From Mycolicibacterium sp. CH28 (GTDB taxonomy: Bacteria > Actinomycetota > Actinomycetes > Mycobacteriales > Mycobacteriaceae): 49,831 bases of DNA. Below, piece by piece: positions 29,309-39,041 of this stretch (the first letter of the stretch is position 1; each line of letters begins with the position of its first letter). Location of the stretch: assembly GCF_004745805.1 (NCBI RefSeq), contig NZ_SRLQ01000006.1, positions 1 through 49,831 on the forward strand, read 5' to 3'. Under the pieces are notes generated by a model. That model made no database searches. It was not told the DNA's origin and was given only the letters and a program-made list of their open reading frames with translations. The position numbers and the translations under genes are program-made.

Positions 29309-29409
29309 TGATCCTCCTCAGTGAAGACCACGCCATGGTCCGGGTCTTAACGATGAATCGGCCCGCGGCGCGAACTGCGCTGAGCTCCAAGCGGTTCGAC
29401 GTGCTTTAA
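29308..29409 (+). pseudogene. Truncated enoyl-CoA hydratase/isomerase N-terminus
   Basis: A 33-codon frame starts inside the nuoN stop (TGATG) and reads HAMVRVLTMNRPAARTALSS before TAA. This is the opening beta-strand and NRP-A-NAL motif of crotonase-family proteins. The remaining 220 or so residues are missing and no further crotonase sequence follows. It is a decayed gene that was once coupled to nuoN. Confidence 0.7.
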
Positions 29410-29410
29410 C

Positions 29411-29451
29411 ACCGCCTTCGGAGGCCGTGCGTATTGCGGCGGTCAGTTTTT
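29411..29451 (+). terminator. Likely terminator of the nuo operon
   Basis: ACCGCC (29411-29416) pairs with GGCGGT (29438-29443), with a smaller inner hairpin GCC-TTCGGA-GGC, followed by TTTTT at 29447-29451. This is one of the few hairpins in the window with a T-tract. Confidence 0.6.
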
Positions 29452-29478
29452 GTCGGACCCTGCTGTCATGATGGGGTC

Positions 29479-30705
29479 ATGTCCTCGACGGCCGCGCTCA
29501 GTTCCAAGGAGCGCCTTGAGGTGTTGTTCGAGGAGTTGGCGGAATTGGCCGGCCAACGCAACGCCATCGACGGGCGCATCGTGGAAATCGTCGCCCAGAT
29601 CGACCACGACGGGAACTGGGGCGCCACCGGCGCACGCTCGATCCCCGCCCTGGTGGCATGGCGACTCGGGACATCAACCACCAACGCACACACCATCGCG
29701 ACGATCGCCCACCGCAGCGCACAATTCCCCCGCTGCACCCAAGGCATGCGCGAAGGACGACTCTCACTCGACCAGGTCGGCGTCATCGCCACCCGCGCCG
29801 CCGACGGCTCCGACCAGCACTACGCCGAACTCGCCTCCGTCGCGACCGTGAGCCAACTACGCACCGCCGTCAAACTCGAACCCCGACCCGAACCCGACCC
29901 CACGCCCGAACCGCACCGCTCGATCACCAAAACCACCCACCAAGACTCCACCAGCTGGCGCATCACCCTGCCCCACGACGAGGCAGCCACCTTCGACGCC
30001 GCCCTGCAATCCCATCTGGATGCACTGATCACCGACTGGAAACGCGACCACGACGAAGGCTCCTCGGAGAGTGCGCCACCGTTGCCGAACACCACCGACG
30101 CGTTCATGAGCCTCATCGAAGCCGGCTGGGACACCGAGACCGCCCGCCGCCCCCACGGACACCGCACCACCGTCGTCGTACACCTCGACATCAAAGACCG
30201 CATCGCCGCACTACACCTAGGACCACTACTCACCGACGCCGACCGCCAATACCTCACCTGCGACGCCACCGCCGAAATCTGGTTCGAACACCACGGCCAA
30301 CCCCTCGGCGCCGGCCGCACCACCCGCACCATCAACCGACGCCTACGCCGCGCGCTGGAACACCGCGACACCACCTGCGCCATCCCCGGCTGCAACACCA
30401 CCCGAGGCCTGCACGCCCACCACATCCAACACTGGGAAAACGGCGGACCCACCGAGCTGCACAACCTGGTACTGCTCTGCCCCTACCACCACCGGGCGCA
30501 CCACCGCGGACTGATCACCATCACCGGACCCGCCCACCACCTCACCATCACCGACGAAGACGGCCAACCACTCACACCAAAACCCCTCGCCCACCCACCC
30601 AAACAACCCCCACCGGCCGTCCCACCCTGCCCCGGACCAACCGGCGAACCCGCCCAATGGAAGTGGTACCAACCCTTCCAACCAAAAGACCCACCAGACA
30701 ACTAA
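29479..30705 (+). CDS. DUF222-HNH protein (13E12 repeat family)
   Basis: This 408-residue protein has an N-terminal DUF222 domain (ALVAWRLGTSTTNAHTIATIA and GRLSLDQVGVIATRA) and a C-terminal HNH nuclease. The latter reads CAIPGCNTTRGLHAHHIQHW, then ENGGPTELHNLVLLCPYHH. Its cysteines bind zinc and the HH pair holds the catalytic His. The family is known as the 13E12 repeat in M. tuberculosis, where copies serve as phage attachment sites. The coding strand is strongly C/A-rich from about 29,650 onward, unlike neighbouring genes, which suggests separate origin or spread. ATG 29479 is preceded by CATGAT six bases upstream. The role is unknown. Confidence 0.9.
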   Translation: MSSTAALSSKERLEVLFEELAELAGQRNAIDGRIVEIVAQIDHDGNWGATGARSIPALVAWRLGTSTTNAHTIATIAHRSAQFPRCTQGMREGRLSLDQVGVIATRAADGSDQHYAELASVATVSQLRTAVKLEPRPEPDPTPEPHRSITKTTHQDSTSWRITLPHDEAATFDAALQSHLDALITDWKRDHDEGSSESAPPLPNTTDAFMSLIEAGWDTETARRPHGHRTTVVVHLDIKDRIAALHLGPLLTDADRQYLTCDATAEIWFEHHGQPLGAGRTTRTINRRLRRALEHRDTTCAIPGCNTTRGLHAHHIQHWENGGPTELHNLVLLCPYHHRAHHRGLITITGPAHHLTITDEDGQPLTPKPLAHPPKQPPPAVPPCPGPTGEPAQWKWYQPFQPKDPPDN

Positions 30706-30747
30706 GGCATTCGGGCGTCGGGAGATTGGGCCACTAGCCCCACTCGG

Positions 30748-31350
30748 TCATATCGCCACACCGTGCACCAGAATCGCCGTCGCCTGGTCGACCCACATGT
30801 CGTCGAGGACATCCTCGGGACGCAGCAGCAACCGCATCATGGTGGCGCCACCGATCAGTTCGATGAGCCGGTCGGGGTCGACGTCGGGATGCACCTCGCG
30901 ACAGTGCACGGCCTCGACCAGGCGGTCACGCACCGCGGCGAACAGGTCGGCGAACCGGGACATCACCCGCGCATTCAGGGCCGCGTCGGCGCTCATATCG
31001 GAGATGAGCCCCGGCAGTGCCGCGCGAACCACCGGGGTGGTGAACACGTCGCGGGTCGAGGCCAGCATGGCGCGCACGTCGGCGGCGATATCGCCGGCTG
31101 GGGCGAGCAGCGCCGTGGCCGCAGCGGGGAAGGCGGCCTCGTGAACCAGTTCCGCCTTGCTGGACCAGCGCCGGTACAACGCCGTCTTGGTAGTTCCCGC
31201 CCGCTCGGCAACCGCCGCCAAAGTCAGATTCGCATAACCGATTTCGACAAGCAGCTCCGCTGTGGCCTGGAGTATGGCAGCGTCGATACGCGGGTCGCGG
31301 GGCCGTCCCGCAGCCCCGGTCTTGTCAACCGAAGACAGGTCTGCTTTCAT
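30748..31350 (-). CDS. TetR-family transcriptional regulator
   Basis: This 200-residue TetR protein has its N-terminal HTH at about 20-65 (AAILQATAELLVEIGYANLT, TKTALYRRWSSKAELVHEA). The C-terminal domain looks like the TetR_C_11 type (VMSRFADLFAAVRDRL, LIGGATMMRLLL). ATG 31350 (MKADLSSVDK) is used; the longer frame to 31668 runs through the divergent gene and is not real. The 40-bp divergent gap to the kinase gene suggests it controls 31391-34684 as well as itself. Confidence 0.9.
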   Translation of the reverse strand: MKADLSSVDKTGAAGRPRDPRIDAAILQATAELLVEIGYANLTLAAVAERAGTTKTALYRRWSSKAELVHEAAFPAAATALLAPAGDIAADVRAMLASTRDVFTTPVVRAALPGLISDMSADAALNARVMSRFADLFAAVRDRLVEAVHCREVHPDVDPDRLIELIGGATMMRLLLRPEDVLDDMWVDQATAILVHGVAI

Positions 31351-32532
<1,182 letters not shown>

Positions 32533-32533
<1 letters not shown>

Positions 32534-33672
32534 TGCTCGGACCGCTCGACGAATACCCCGTCCACCAGACCCCCCAGCCGATCGCCTGGCCGGGCTCCTC
32601 GGACCGAAACTTCTACGACCGCAGCTACTTCAATGCCCACGACCGGACCGGGGACATCTTCCTGATCACCGGTATCGGGTACTACCCCAACCTCGGGGTG
32701 AAGGATGCTTACGTCCTGGTCTCCCGCCGCGACGGCGGCAAATATGGCGTCGGCGGTGACACCCAGACCGCAGTCCATCTGTCCGACGCCATCGACCAGG
32801 ACCGGCTCAACCAGCACGTCAACGGCTATCGGGTCGAGGTCATCGACCCACTGCAGACCGTGCGGATCGTGATGGACGAAACCGAGGGTATGGCCGTCGA
32901 CCTCACCTGGCAGGGGTTGTTCCCGGTGGTCCAGGAGCAGCCGCACATCATGCGTCAAGGCAACCGGGTGACACTGGACGCTCAGCGCTTCGCCCAAGTC
33001 GGTTCGTGGGCAGGCCATATCGTCATCGACGGGCAGGAGATCACCGTCGACCCGTCGGTGTGGATCGGTAGCCGGGACCGGTCGTGGGGCATCCGCCCGA
33101 TCGGCGAGGCCGAGCCCGCCGGCCGGCCCGCCGACCCGCCCTTCGAGGGCATGTGGTGGCTCTATATCCCGATGGCATTCGAGGACTTCGCAATCGTGGT
33201 CATCATCCAAGAGGCGCCCGATGGCTTCCGTTCGCTCAACGACTGCACCAGGATCTGGCGAGACGGCCGCGTGGAGCAATTGGGCTGGCCCAGGGTGAAG
33301 ATCCACTATCGCTCGGGCACCCGCATTCCCACCGGCGCCACCGTAGCGGCCACCGACGCTTCGGGTGCGCCACTCCGGTTTGACGTCGAGTCCAAGCTGC
33401 CCGTGCCGATCCACGTCGGCGGTGGTTACGGCGGCGACTCGGACTGGATCCACGGGGTGTGGAAGGGCGAGAAGTTCACCGAGCGACGCACCTACGACAT
33501 GACCGATCCGGCAGTCATCGGCCGCGCCGCGTTCGGGGTGATTGACCACGTCGGACGCGCGGTCTGCCACGAGGGCGGCTCATCGACCGAGGGCTGGGGG
33601 CTGTTCGAGCATGGGGCGCTTGGGCGTCACGACCCGTCAGGTTTCACCGACTGGTTGACGGTCGCGCCCTGA
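32533..33672 (+). CDS. Uncharacterised CrtC/AttH-like beta-barrel protein
   Basis: This 379-residue protein is coupled to the kinase gene (ATG within TGATG). Sequence features include FYDRSYFNAHDRTGDIFLITG, MRQGNRVTLDAQRF, SWAGHIVIDG and WIGSRDRSWGIRPIG, the last with the SRDRSWG-R pattern seen in lipocalin-like hydroxyneurosporene-synthase/AttH relatives. Trp- and Tyr-rich strands suggest a lipid- or terpenoid-binding barrel. No signal peptide is visible. I do not recognise a characterised homologue. The adjacent kinase and F420-type oxidoreductase suggest action on a shared hydrophobic substrate. Confidence 0.7.
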
Positions 33673-33703
33673 GGCTTTCGACCCCGGAAGGCATGAGTGC
33701 CCC

Positions 33704-34684
33704 GTGAAAGTCATGACCGCCCTGTACGGGCCCACCGATGCGATCGATCGTGCGCGGGCGCTGCGGGATGCCGGCGCCAGCGGCGTCTTCACCTTCGAAG
33801 GACCGCACGACGTGTTCACGCCGCTGACGCTGGCTTCCACTGTCGGTGGGCTGGACCTGTTGACGAATGTCGCAATCGCGTTCCCGCGCAACCCGATCCA
33901 GTTGGCACACCAAGCCTACGACCACCAGCTGCTCGCGCAGGGCCAATTCACCCTTGGGCTGGGCACCCAGGTGCGAGCTCAGATCGAGAAGCACTACGGT
34001 GCGGCGTTCGACAAGCCGGTCGCCCGGATGAGCGAGCTGGTCGGCGCATTGCGGGCGATCTTCGCGACCTGGGAGACCGGTGAACGGCTGGACTTCCGCG
34101 GCGAGTACTACCGGCATACGCTGATGACGCCGATGTTCAACCCCGGCCCGAATCCTTTTGGACCGCCCCCGATTTACGTCGGCGCGCTCGGCCCGCGGCT
34201 GACCCGCGCCACCGCGGAGGTGGCCGACGGACTGCTGGTGATGCCGTTCGGCTCGGCGAAGTTCCTACGCGAGTCGACGATGCCGGCAGTACGCGCCGGT
34301 TTGACAGCCGCGGGGCGTGCGGAGTCGTCGTTCACGGTGGTGCCCGAGATCATCCTGTCGGCGGGCGAGAATCACGACGCGACGCGACGCCTGCTGGCGT
34401 TTTACGGTTCCACCCCGGCGTATCGACCGGTGCTGGACATCCACGGTTGGGGCGATCTACAGCCCGAGCTGAACTCGATGTCCAAACAGGGCAAATGGCT
34501 GGAAATGGCCGGGCTGATCAGTGACGAGGTGCTGCACACCATCGCCGCGTGCGGCACACCCAAGCAGATCGCCGCGCATATCCGTGGCCGGGTCGACGGT
34601 GTCGGCGATACCGTCTGCCTCTACCAGCCTGGCCCGATCTCGACCGACACGCTGGCCGAGATCGTCGACGAACTGGCCCGCTGA
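33704..34684 (+). CDS. LLM-class F420-dependent oxidoreductase
   Basis: This 326-residue luciferase-like TIM-barrel protein fits the mycobacterial F420-dependent subgroup (TIGR03617-like). Visible are ALRDAGASGVFTFEGPHDVF, LLTNVAIAFPRNPIQLAHQA, GQFTLGLGTQVRAQIEKHYG (20 residues) and PPPIYVGALGPRLTRATAEVADG in pieces. The protein probably uses F420 rather than FMN. GTG 33704 lies 31 bp after the previous stop; an in-frame ATG at codon 4 is an alternative. The substrate is unknown. It likely belongs to the tetR-linked operon. Confidence 0.87.
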   Translation: MKVMTALYGPTDAIDRARALRDAGASGVFTFEGPHDVFTPLTLASTVGGLDLLTNVAIAFPRNPIQLAHQAYDHQLLAQGQFTLGLGTQVRAQIEKHYGAAFDKPVARMSELVGALRAIFATWETGERLDFRGEYYRHTLMTPMFNPGPNPFGPPPIYVGALGPRLTRATAEVADGLLVMPFGSAKFLRESTMPAVRAGLTAAGRAESSFTVVPEIILSAGENHDATRRLLAFYGSTPAYRPVLDIHGWGDLQPELNSMSKQGKWLEMAGLISDEVLHTIAACGTPKQIAAHIRGRVDGVGDTVCLYQPGPISTDTLAEIVDELAR

Positions 34685-34690
34685 AAACCC

Positions 34691-34743
34691 GCGATTTCGG
34701 CGCGCTTTCGTTCGCCCAGCGGCGGTTTGCGCGCCGAAATCGC
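34691..34743. repeat. 15-bp perfect inverted repeat (hairpin) before the amine oxidase
   Basis: GCGATTTCGGCGCGC (34691-34705) and GCGCGCCGAAATCGC (34729-34743) pair exactly around a 23-nt loop. The hairpin starts 7 bp after the F420 oxidoreductase stop and ends 22 bp before the amine oxidase start. It may terminate the upstream operon or be a dispersed palindromic repeat. No T-tract follows. Confidence 0.85.
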
Positions 34744-34765
34744 AGCGAGCGGCAAGACTGGAGCC

Positions 34766-36097
34766 ATGGACTACGACGTAGTGGTGATCGGCGCGGGCTT
34801 CGCGGGCCTGGCAGCCGCGCGTGAACTGACCAAAAACGGCATTCGAACCGTGGTGCTGGAGGGCCGCGACCGGGTCGGCGGACGGTCGAGCACGACAACG
34901 CTGGCCGGCGTCCCCGTCGATCTCGGCGGCACCTTCGTCGGCCCCAGCCAGGACGCAGTGCTGGCACTCGCCGCCGAGCTCGACTGTCCCACCGCGCCGA
35001 CCTACTACCAGGGCGCCAACCTGATCAGATGGCGCGGCAAGGTGCGGTCCTACCGGGGCACCGTCCCGAAGCTGTCGCTGCTCAGCCTGCTCGACATCGG
35101 CCGAATCCAATGGCAGTTCGAGCGGCTCGGGCGCGGCGTCGACATTACGCAGCCGTGGACGGCACACAACGCCAAGCGACTCGACGCCACCACCCTGGGC
35201 GGCTGGCTGCGGTCGGTCGGAGCCTCCGCCTCCTCCCGGGATCTGCTGTCCGTGATGTCGCGGGTGAGCTGGGGTGCTGAACCCGACGAGTTGTCCATGC
35301 TGCACGTGGTGCGCTACGTGAAGGCCGCCGGCGGCCTGGACCGCATGCTCGACGTCGTCGGCGGCGCGCAGCAGGACCACTTCCCCGGCGGCACCCAGCA
35401 GATCGCCGACAAGATGGCCGCCGAGCTGGGCGAGCGGGTGCGGTTGAACTCCGTGGTATCGCGGATCGAATGGTCTTCCGACGCGGTCGCGGTCACCTCG
35501 TCGAGCGGAGTCGTGGAGGCCCGCCGCGCGATCGTCGCGATTCCGCCGGCGCACCGGCTGGGAATCGACATCGCCCCGCCGCCGCCGATCGGCTATCAGC
35601 AACTGGCACAGCGCTGGCCGCAGGGCGCCCTGAGCAAGGCCTACGCCGCCTATCCCCGGCCGTTCTGGCGCGACCAGGGGCTGTCCGGGCAGGCCCTGTC
35701 CGACCGGGGACCGGTGTTCATCACCTTCGACGTGAGTCCCGGCGCCGACGGTCCGGGCATCCTGCTCGGGTTCGTCGACTCCCGTGGGTTCGACGCGCTC
35801 CCCCCCGAGCAACGCCGCCAACAGGCACTGGCCGGTTTCAGCGGATTGTTCGGCCCCGACGCCGAGAACCCGACCGACTACCTCGACCACTGCTGGGGTG
35901 CCGAGCCGTTCGCGCCCGGTGGCCCCACCGCGGCGGTGCCGCCCGGGGCGTGGACCGAATTCGGGCCGCTGCTGCGCGAGCCGGTCGGCCCGCTGCATTG
36001 GGCTGGGACCGAAACCGCCGACGAATGGACCGGGTTCTTCGACGGGGCCGTGCGCTCCGGTCAGCGTGCCGCGGCGGAAGTCGCCGCGACCCTCTAG
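34766..36097 (+). CDS. Flavin-containing monoamine oxidase family protein
   Basis: This 443-residue FAD amine oxidase has the dinucleotide-binding motif [20 protein letters not shown] at the N-terminus (about 5-24), then [14 protein letters not shown]. The C-terminal FAD motif is [34 protein letters not shown] matches the family. ATG 34766 starts four residues before the FAD fold and is preferred over the longer frame through the hairpin. Its stop overlaps the convergent hydrolase stop by 4 bp. The substrate amine is unknown. Confidence 0.92.
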   Translation: MDYDVVVIGAGFAGLAAARELTKNGIRTVVLEGRDRVGGRSSTTTLAGVPVDLGGTFVGPSQDAVLALAAELDCPTAPTYYQGANLIRWRGKVRSYRGTVPKLSLLSLLDIGRIQWQFERLGRGVDITQPWTAHNAKRLDATTLGGWLRSVGASASSRDLLSVMSRVSWGAEPDELSMLHVVRYVKAAGGLDRMLDVVGGAQQDHFPGGTQQIADKMAAELGERVRLNSVVSRIEWSSDAVAVTSSSGVVEARRAIVAIPPAHRLGIDIAPPPPIGYQQLAQRWPQGALSKAYAAYPRPFWRDQGLSGQALSDRGPVFITFDVSPGADGPGILLGFVDSRGFDALPPEQRRQQALAGFSGLFGPDAENPTDYLDHCWGAEPFAPGGPTAAVPPGAWTEFGPLLREPVGPLHWAGTETADEWTGFFDGAVRSGQRAAAEVAATL

Positions 36098-37041
36098 GAA
36101 CTGACGCGCCGCGCGGCGGCCACCGATTCGACCAGCGCCCGCAGGTGCCCGTTGACGGCCTCGGGGTGTTCCAGGATCGCGCAGTGCCCGCCCGGTATCT
36201 CCACCAGTTCAACAAGATTGGGGGTGGCAGCGGCGATCTTGCGGGCCTGACACATCGGCAGCAGCCGGTCCTTGGTGCTGCCGATGACGAGGGTGGGCAC
36301 CGTCAGACCGGACAGATCGATATGGCGCGGCCCGATCTCCTCGACCAGCACCCGTGCCCAGGCGCCGCGCCCGGCTGCCGGGGTCGCGGCGAACAGATCG
36401 TGGATGAAGTCCGCGACCGCCGGATCGGCCTCGGCGCCGACGGCCATCATCGCCACGAACCGGCGGCTGCCGGGCTGAGCGCCCCGGATCAGCGGGGCGC
36501 TGCCCAATGCCTGGATCATCCGGCGCGCGGCCAGCGCCCGGCCGCCGGCCAGCATCGGCGGTACCCGCAGCAGGTTGATCTCGTCGAGCAGGTCTCCGGT
36601 GGTCGTGTTGATCAGGGCGACAGCGTCGGCACGGTGCGCGACCCGGTGACGGTATCGGTCGGACCAGGAGCTGATTGCGATGCCGCCCATCGAGTGCCCA
36701 GCGATGACCGCGCGCTCCCCCGGCCGCAGGGTCGCCGTCAACACCGCGTCCAGGTCGCCGGCCAGGTGGCCCAGGCTGTAACCCGTCCGGGGCGGTACTC
36801 CGCTGCGCCCATGCCCACGGTGATCGTAGGCGATGACCCGGTAGTCGCGGGACAGGTCGTTGATCTGCTCGTGCCAGACGCGGATGGCGCAGGTAATGCC
36901 GTGCGCCAGCACGATTGGATAGCCGTCCTGGGGTCCGAACACCTCGGTATGCAGGCGGGTGCCGTCGGCCGCACGGACGTCGACGATTCGGCTGCCCGGC
37001 AGCTTGGGGCCGCCGATGACGGCCGCTCGGGGCGCTGACAT
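36094..37041 (-). CDS. Alpha/beta-hydrolase
   Basis: This 315-residue hydrolase has [14 protein letters not shown] (oxyanion HG), [10 protein letters not shown], the nucleophile elbow IAGHSMGG (Ser about 126), an acid in GSTKDRLLP and the catalytic His in [12 protein letters not shown], so the triad is complete. ATG 37041 has AGGAGTGG close upstream, which decides it over the longer frame. It is divergent from bluB and convergent with the amine oxidase. Epoxide hydrolase, haloperoxidase or esterase activity cannot be told apart. Confidence 0.88.
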   Translation of the reverse strand: MSAPRAAVIGGPKLPGSRIVDVRAADGTRLHTEVFGPQDGYPIVLAHGITCAIRVWHEQINDLSRDYRVIAYDHRGHGRSGVPPRTGYSLGHLAGDLDAVLTATLRPGERAVIAGHSMGGIAISSWSDRYRHRVAHRADAVALINTTTGDLLDEINLLRVPPMLAGGRALAARRMIQALGSAPLIRGAQPGSRRFVAMMAVGAEADPAVADFIHDLFAATPAAGRGAWARVLVEEIGPRHIDLSGLTVPTLVIGSTKDRLLPMCQARKIAAATPNLVELVEIPGGHCAILEHPEAVNGHLRALVESVAAARRVSS

Positions 37042-37153
37042 GACCACTCCTCGTCGACGCGGCGACACTGCCGCACCACGTCCCTCAGATTAGCCCCTGA
37101 GCAGGGGGCGAACGGCCGCAGCGTGCGCGTCGTTATCGCACCGTGGCCCTCTC

Positions 37154-37159
37154 TAGGAT
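37154..37159 (+). promoter_or_regulatory. -10 box for leaderless bluB
   Basis: TAGGAT fits TANNNT and ends 6 nt before GTG 37166, with no room for a ribosome-binding site. No cobalamin riboswitch is recognisable in the 124 bp between the divergent genes. Confidence 0.55.
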
Positions 37160-37165
37160 GAGCCC

Positions 37166-37810
37166 GTGACCGATCACGCGTTCTCCTCTGACGAACGCCG
37201 CGCGGTGTACCACGTGATCAACGCACGCCGCGACATGCGCAGGTTCACCCCTGACACGACCGTGCCCGAGGTAGTCCTGGCGCGGCTGCTGGCGGCCGCG
37301 CACGCCGCGCCCAGCGTGGGGCTGATGCAGCCGTGGCGGTTCATCCGCGTCACCGACGAGGATCTGCGGCGCACGATCCACGCACTGGTCGACGAGGAAC
37401 GTCGACAGACCGCTGCCGCACTCGGTACCCGGGCCGATGAGTTCCTGGCATTGAAGGTCGAGGGCATTCTCGAGTGCGCCGAGCTACTGGTCGTAGCGCT
37501 CGGCGACGGACGGGACGCGCATGTCTTCGGCCGGCGAACGATGCCGCACATGGATTTGGCGTCGGTGTCGTGCGCCATCCAGAACCTGTGGCTGGCCGCC
37601 CGCGCGGAGGGTCTGGGTATGGGCTGGGTATCGATCTTCGATCCGCAGGCTCTGGCCGAAGTCCTGGGGATGCCGGCCGGCGCCGAACCCGTGGCGATCC
37701 TGTGCCTTGGCCCGGTTCCGAATTTCCCCGACCGGCCCGCGCTGGAGATCGACGAGTGGACGTTCGGCCGGCCACTCGGCGAGTTCGTCAGCGAGAACCG
37801 TTGGGGCTGA
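37166..37810 (+). CDS. bluB: 5,6-dimethylbenzimidazole synthase
   Basis: This 214-residue nitroreductase-fold flavoenzyme fragments reduced FMN with oxygen to make the lower ligand of vitamin B12. BluB markers are VINARRDMRRFTPD, AAHAAPSVGLMQPWRFIRV, FGRRTMPHMDLASVSCAIQN (20 residues) and GLGMGWVSIFDP. The start is GTG 37166, six bases after a -10 box. No other cobalamin gene is in the window, so it is a stand-alone locus. Confidence 0.92.
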   Translation: MTDHAFSSDERRAVYHVINARRDMRRFTPDTTVPEVVLARLLAAAHAAPSVGLMQPWRFIRVTDEDLRRTIHALVDEERRQTAAALGTRADEFLALKVEGILECAELLVVALGDGRDAHVFGRRTMPHMDLASVSCAIQNLWLAARAEGLGMGWVSIFDPQALAEVLGMPAGAEPVAILCLGPVPNFPDRPALEIDEWTFGRPLGEFVSENRWG

Positions 37811-37815
37811 ACCGT

Positions 37816-38112
37816 TTACCCAACCGAGGCGCACCCCACGTACGGGATGCAGCCGGTGGCTCCGCCGGGGCCCGCCGAGCCGCTGGGCCCGTTGGGGATC
37901 CCGCCGCTGGCGCCGCCCGGTCCGGCAGCTCCGCCGGGGCCGTTAGGGATGCTGCCCGATGCCCCGTCGGGGCCGGCCGTGGCCACCGGGCAGGGGCTGC
38001 CGTCGGGGTTGACGCAACCCGGCTCGGCCGGGGCCAGCGGGGCCGCCGCAATGGCGAGCACTGCAGCACCGGCGACGAAAACTGCTGTCAAGGGGATTTT
38101 CTTCAGTGCCAT
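37816..38112 (-). CDS. Small secreted Gly/Pro-rich repeat protein
   Basis: The 98-residue product has a signal peptide (MALKKIPLTAVFVAGAAVLA, then a cut near APAEP) and a mature part of about 68 residues. The C-terminal half is nearly three copies of a 17-residue unit: GASGSIPNGPGGAAGPG, GASGGIPNGPSGSAGPG and GATGCIPYVGCASVG. Four cysteines (GCVNPDGSPC and GCIPYVGC) could form two disulfides. ATG 38112 begins the signal peptide; the longer frame to 38172 does not. It is convergent with bluB, 5 bp apart. It is an exported mycobacterial protein of unknown role. Confidence 0.72.
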   Translation of the reverse strand: MALKKIPLTAVFVAGAAVLAIAAAPLAPAEPGCVNPDGSPCPVATAGPDGASGSIPNGPGGAAGPGGASGGIPNGPSGSAGPGGATGCIPYVGCASVG

Positions 38113-38419
38113 ATGGGTTCTGTACCCATCCTCGCCAGAAAACTCACCACCTTTGATGGCTACCTGCCGCACGCCCTGTAACAGCGCATATCTCCGATCC
38201 AGCGATCATTCACGCCGGTTGCGCCACCGGCGTGATCGACAACCGGCTCGGGATGCACGATTATCGGCCCCCTACGTGTAGTCTTGACACAGGTTGATTT
38301 TCCAGCCGCGGTATTCGTCGCAGGCGTGCGGTGTGCCTAGCACCCGCCATGTGAGCCTTCCCGGGCGCGTCCCACACACGCTTTCCCTGCCGTGCTATTA
38401 CTCAAACGGAGTTACCACC
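38113..38419. other. 307-bp divergent intergenic region
   Basis: This holds the upstream regions of the secreted protein (minus) and the STAS protein (plus). TTGACA occurs at 38284-38289, but no -10 box at normal spacing follows, so it is not called as a promoter. Another AT-rich patch lies at about 38395-38410 before the STAS start. I see no RNA gene or repeat. Confidence 0.5.
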
Positions 38420-38830
38420 ATGTCCTGCTCGATTTCCGATTCGCCCATGTCCAGTCGTGCCGAACGGCCGACCGCCAACGCCGGGGAAGGCACCCGAAAT
38501 CGCCTGCAGCTCTTCACCGAATGGCTCAACCCCACCGACGTCCGGATCAGCGCCGTCGGCCATATCGACATGTCGACCGCCGATCAGTTCACCGAGTACG
38601 TATTTCGCCGCGCCGGCAACTGCCAGCGTCTGATGCTCGATCTGTGCGAGGTGACTTTCTTTGACTGCGCGGGCTTTTCCGCCCTCTGCTACATCGACGA
38701 CCGCTGCCACATGGCCAACGTCACCTGGACCATCGAGTCGACACACTGTGTGTCGCGGGTGGTCGGGTTCTGCGATCCCCTCCAGCGACTGCCCCTCGTG
38801 ATGTGCGACGACGTCGCCCGGCGCGCATAA
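38420..38830 (+). CDS. STAS-domain protein, anti-sigma-factor-antagonist-like, Ser site lost
   Basis: This 136-residue protein has a STAS domain from about 40. VRISAVGHIDMSTADQF is the first strand and helix, and LMLDLCEVTFFDCAGFSAL is the signal region. In SpoIIAA/RsbV the loop reads DSSG, with the phosphorylated Ser; here it is D82-C83-A84-G85, so the usual kinase switch is absent. It may be a constitutive antagonist or be controlled otherwise, for example through Cys83. The N-terminal 30 residues are disordered-looking. ATG 38420 begins the frame after an AT-rich leader. Confidence 0.85.
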   Translation: MSCSISDSPMSSRAERPTANAGEGTRNRLQLFTEWLNPTDVRISAVGHIDMSTADQFTEYVFRRAGNCQRLMLDLCEVTFFDCAGFSALCYIDDRCHMANVTWTIESTHCVSRVVGFCDPLQRLPLVMCDDVARRA

Positions 38831-38885
38831 GCACTCAGCTGTCCAGCACTCCCCTTTCGGGGCACTACGAAACCAAGGACACCCC

Positions 38886-39041
38886 ATGGAAGAACCACTG
38901 CTCTTTTCCCACCCCGTGAAAACCGAACAGGTCACCCCGCCCGACGACACGTCGCCTGCGGTTCAGAATCCGGTGTTCTCCGACCAACCGTCGAAGGGCT
39001 CCGGAACCACTAACGCGCCGCAGGACCGGAGTTCCCGATGA
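38886..39041 (+). CDS. Possible 51-residue small protein downstream of the STAS gene
   Basis: ATG 38886 has AAGGA six bases upstream and opens 51 codons (MEEPLLFSHPVKTEQVTPPD and on), ending TGA 39041. The product is acidic, Pro-rich and probably unstructured. The frame overlaps the end of the convergent LuxR gene by 32 bp, so its tail is constrained by that gene. The ribosome-binding site is the main support. No homologue is recognised. Confidence 0.4.
   Translation: MEEPLLFSHPVKTEQVTPPDDTSPAVQNPVFSDQPSKGSGTTNAPQDRSSR

Noticed and set aside
37042..37165. Cobalamin riboswitch before bluB
   Set aside because: No B12-box-like sequence is visible and the -10 box lies only 6 nt before the GTG, leaving no leader.
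38284..38317. TTGACA / TATTCG as a promoter for the STAS gene
   Set aside because: The spacer would be 22 bp, too long for a standard sigma-70-type promoter.
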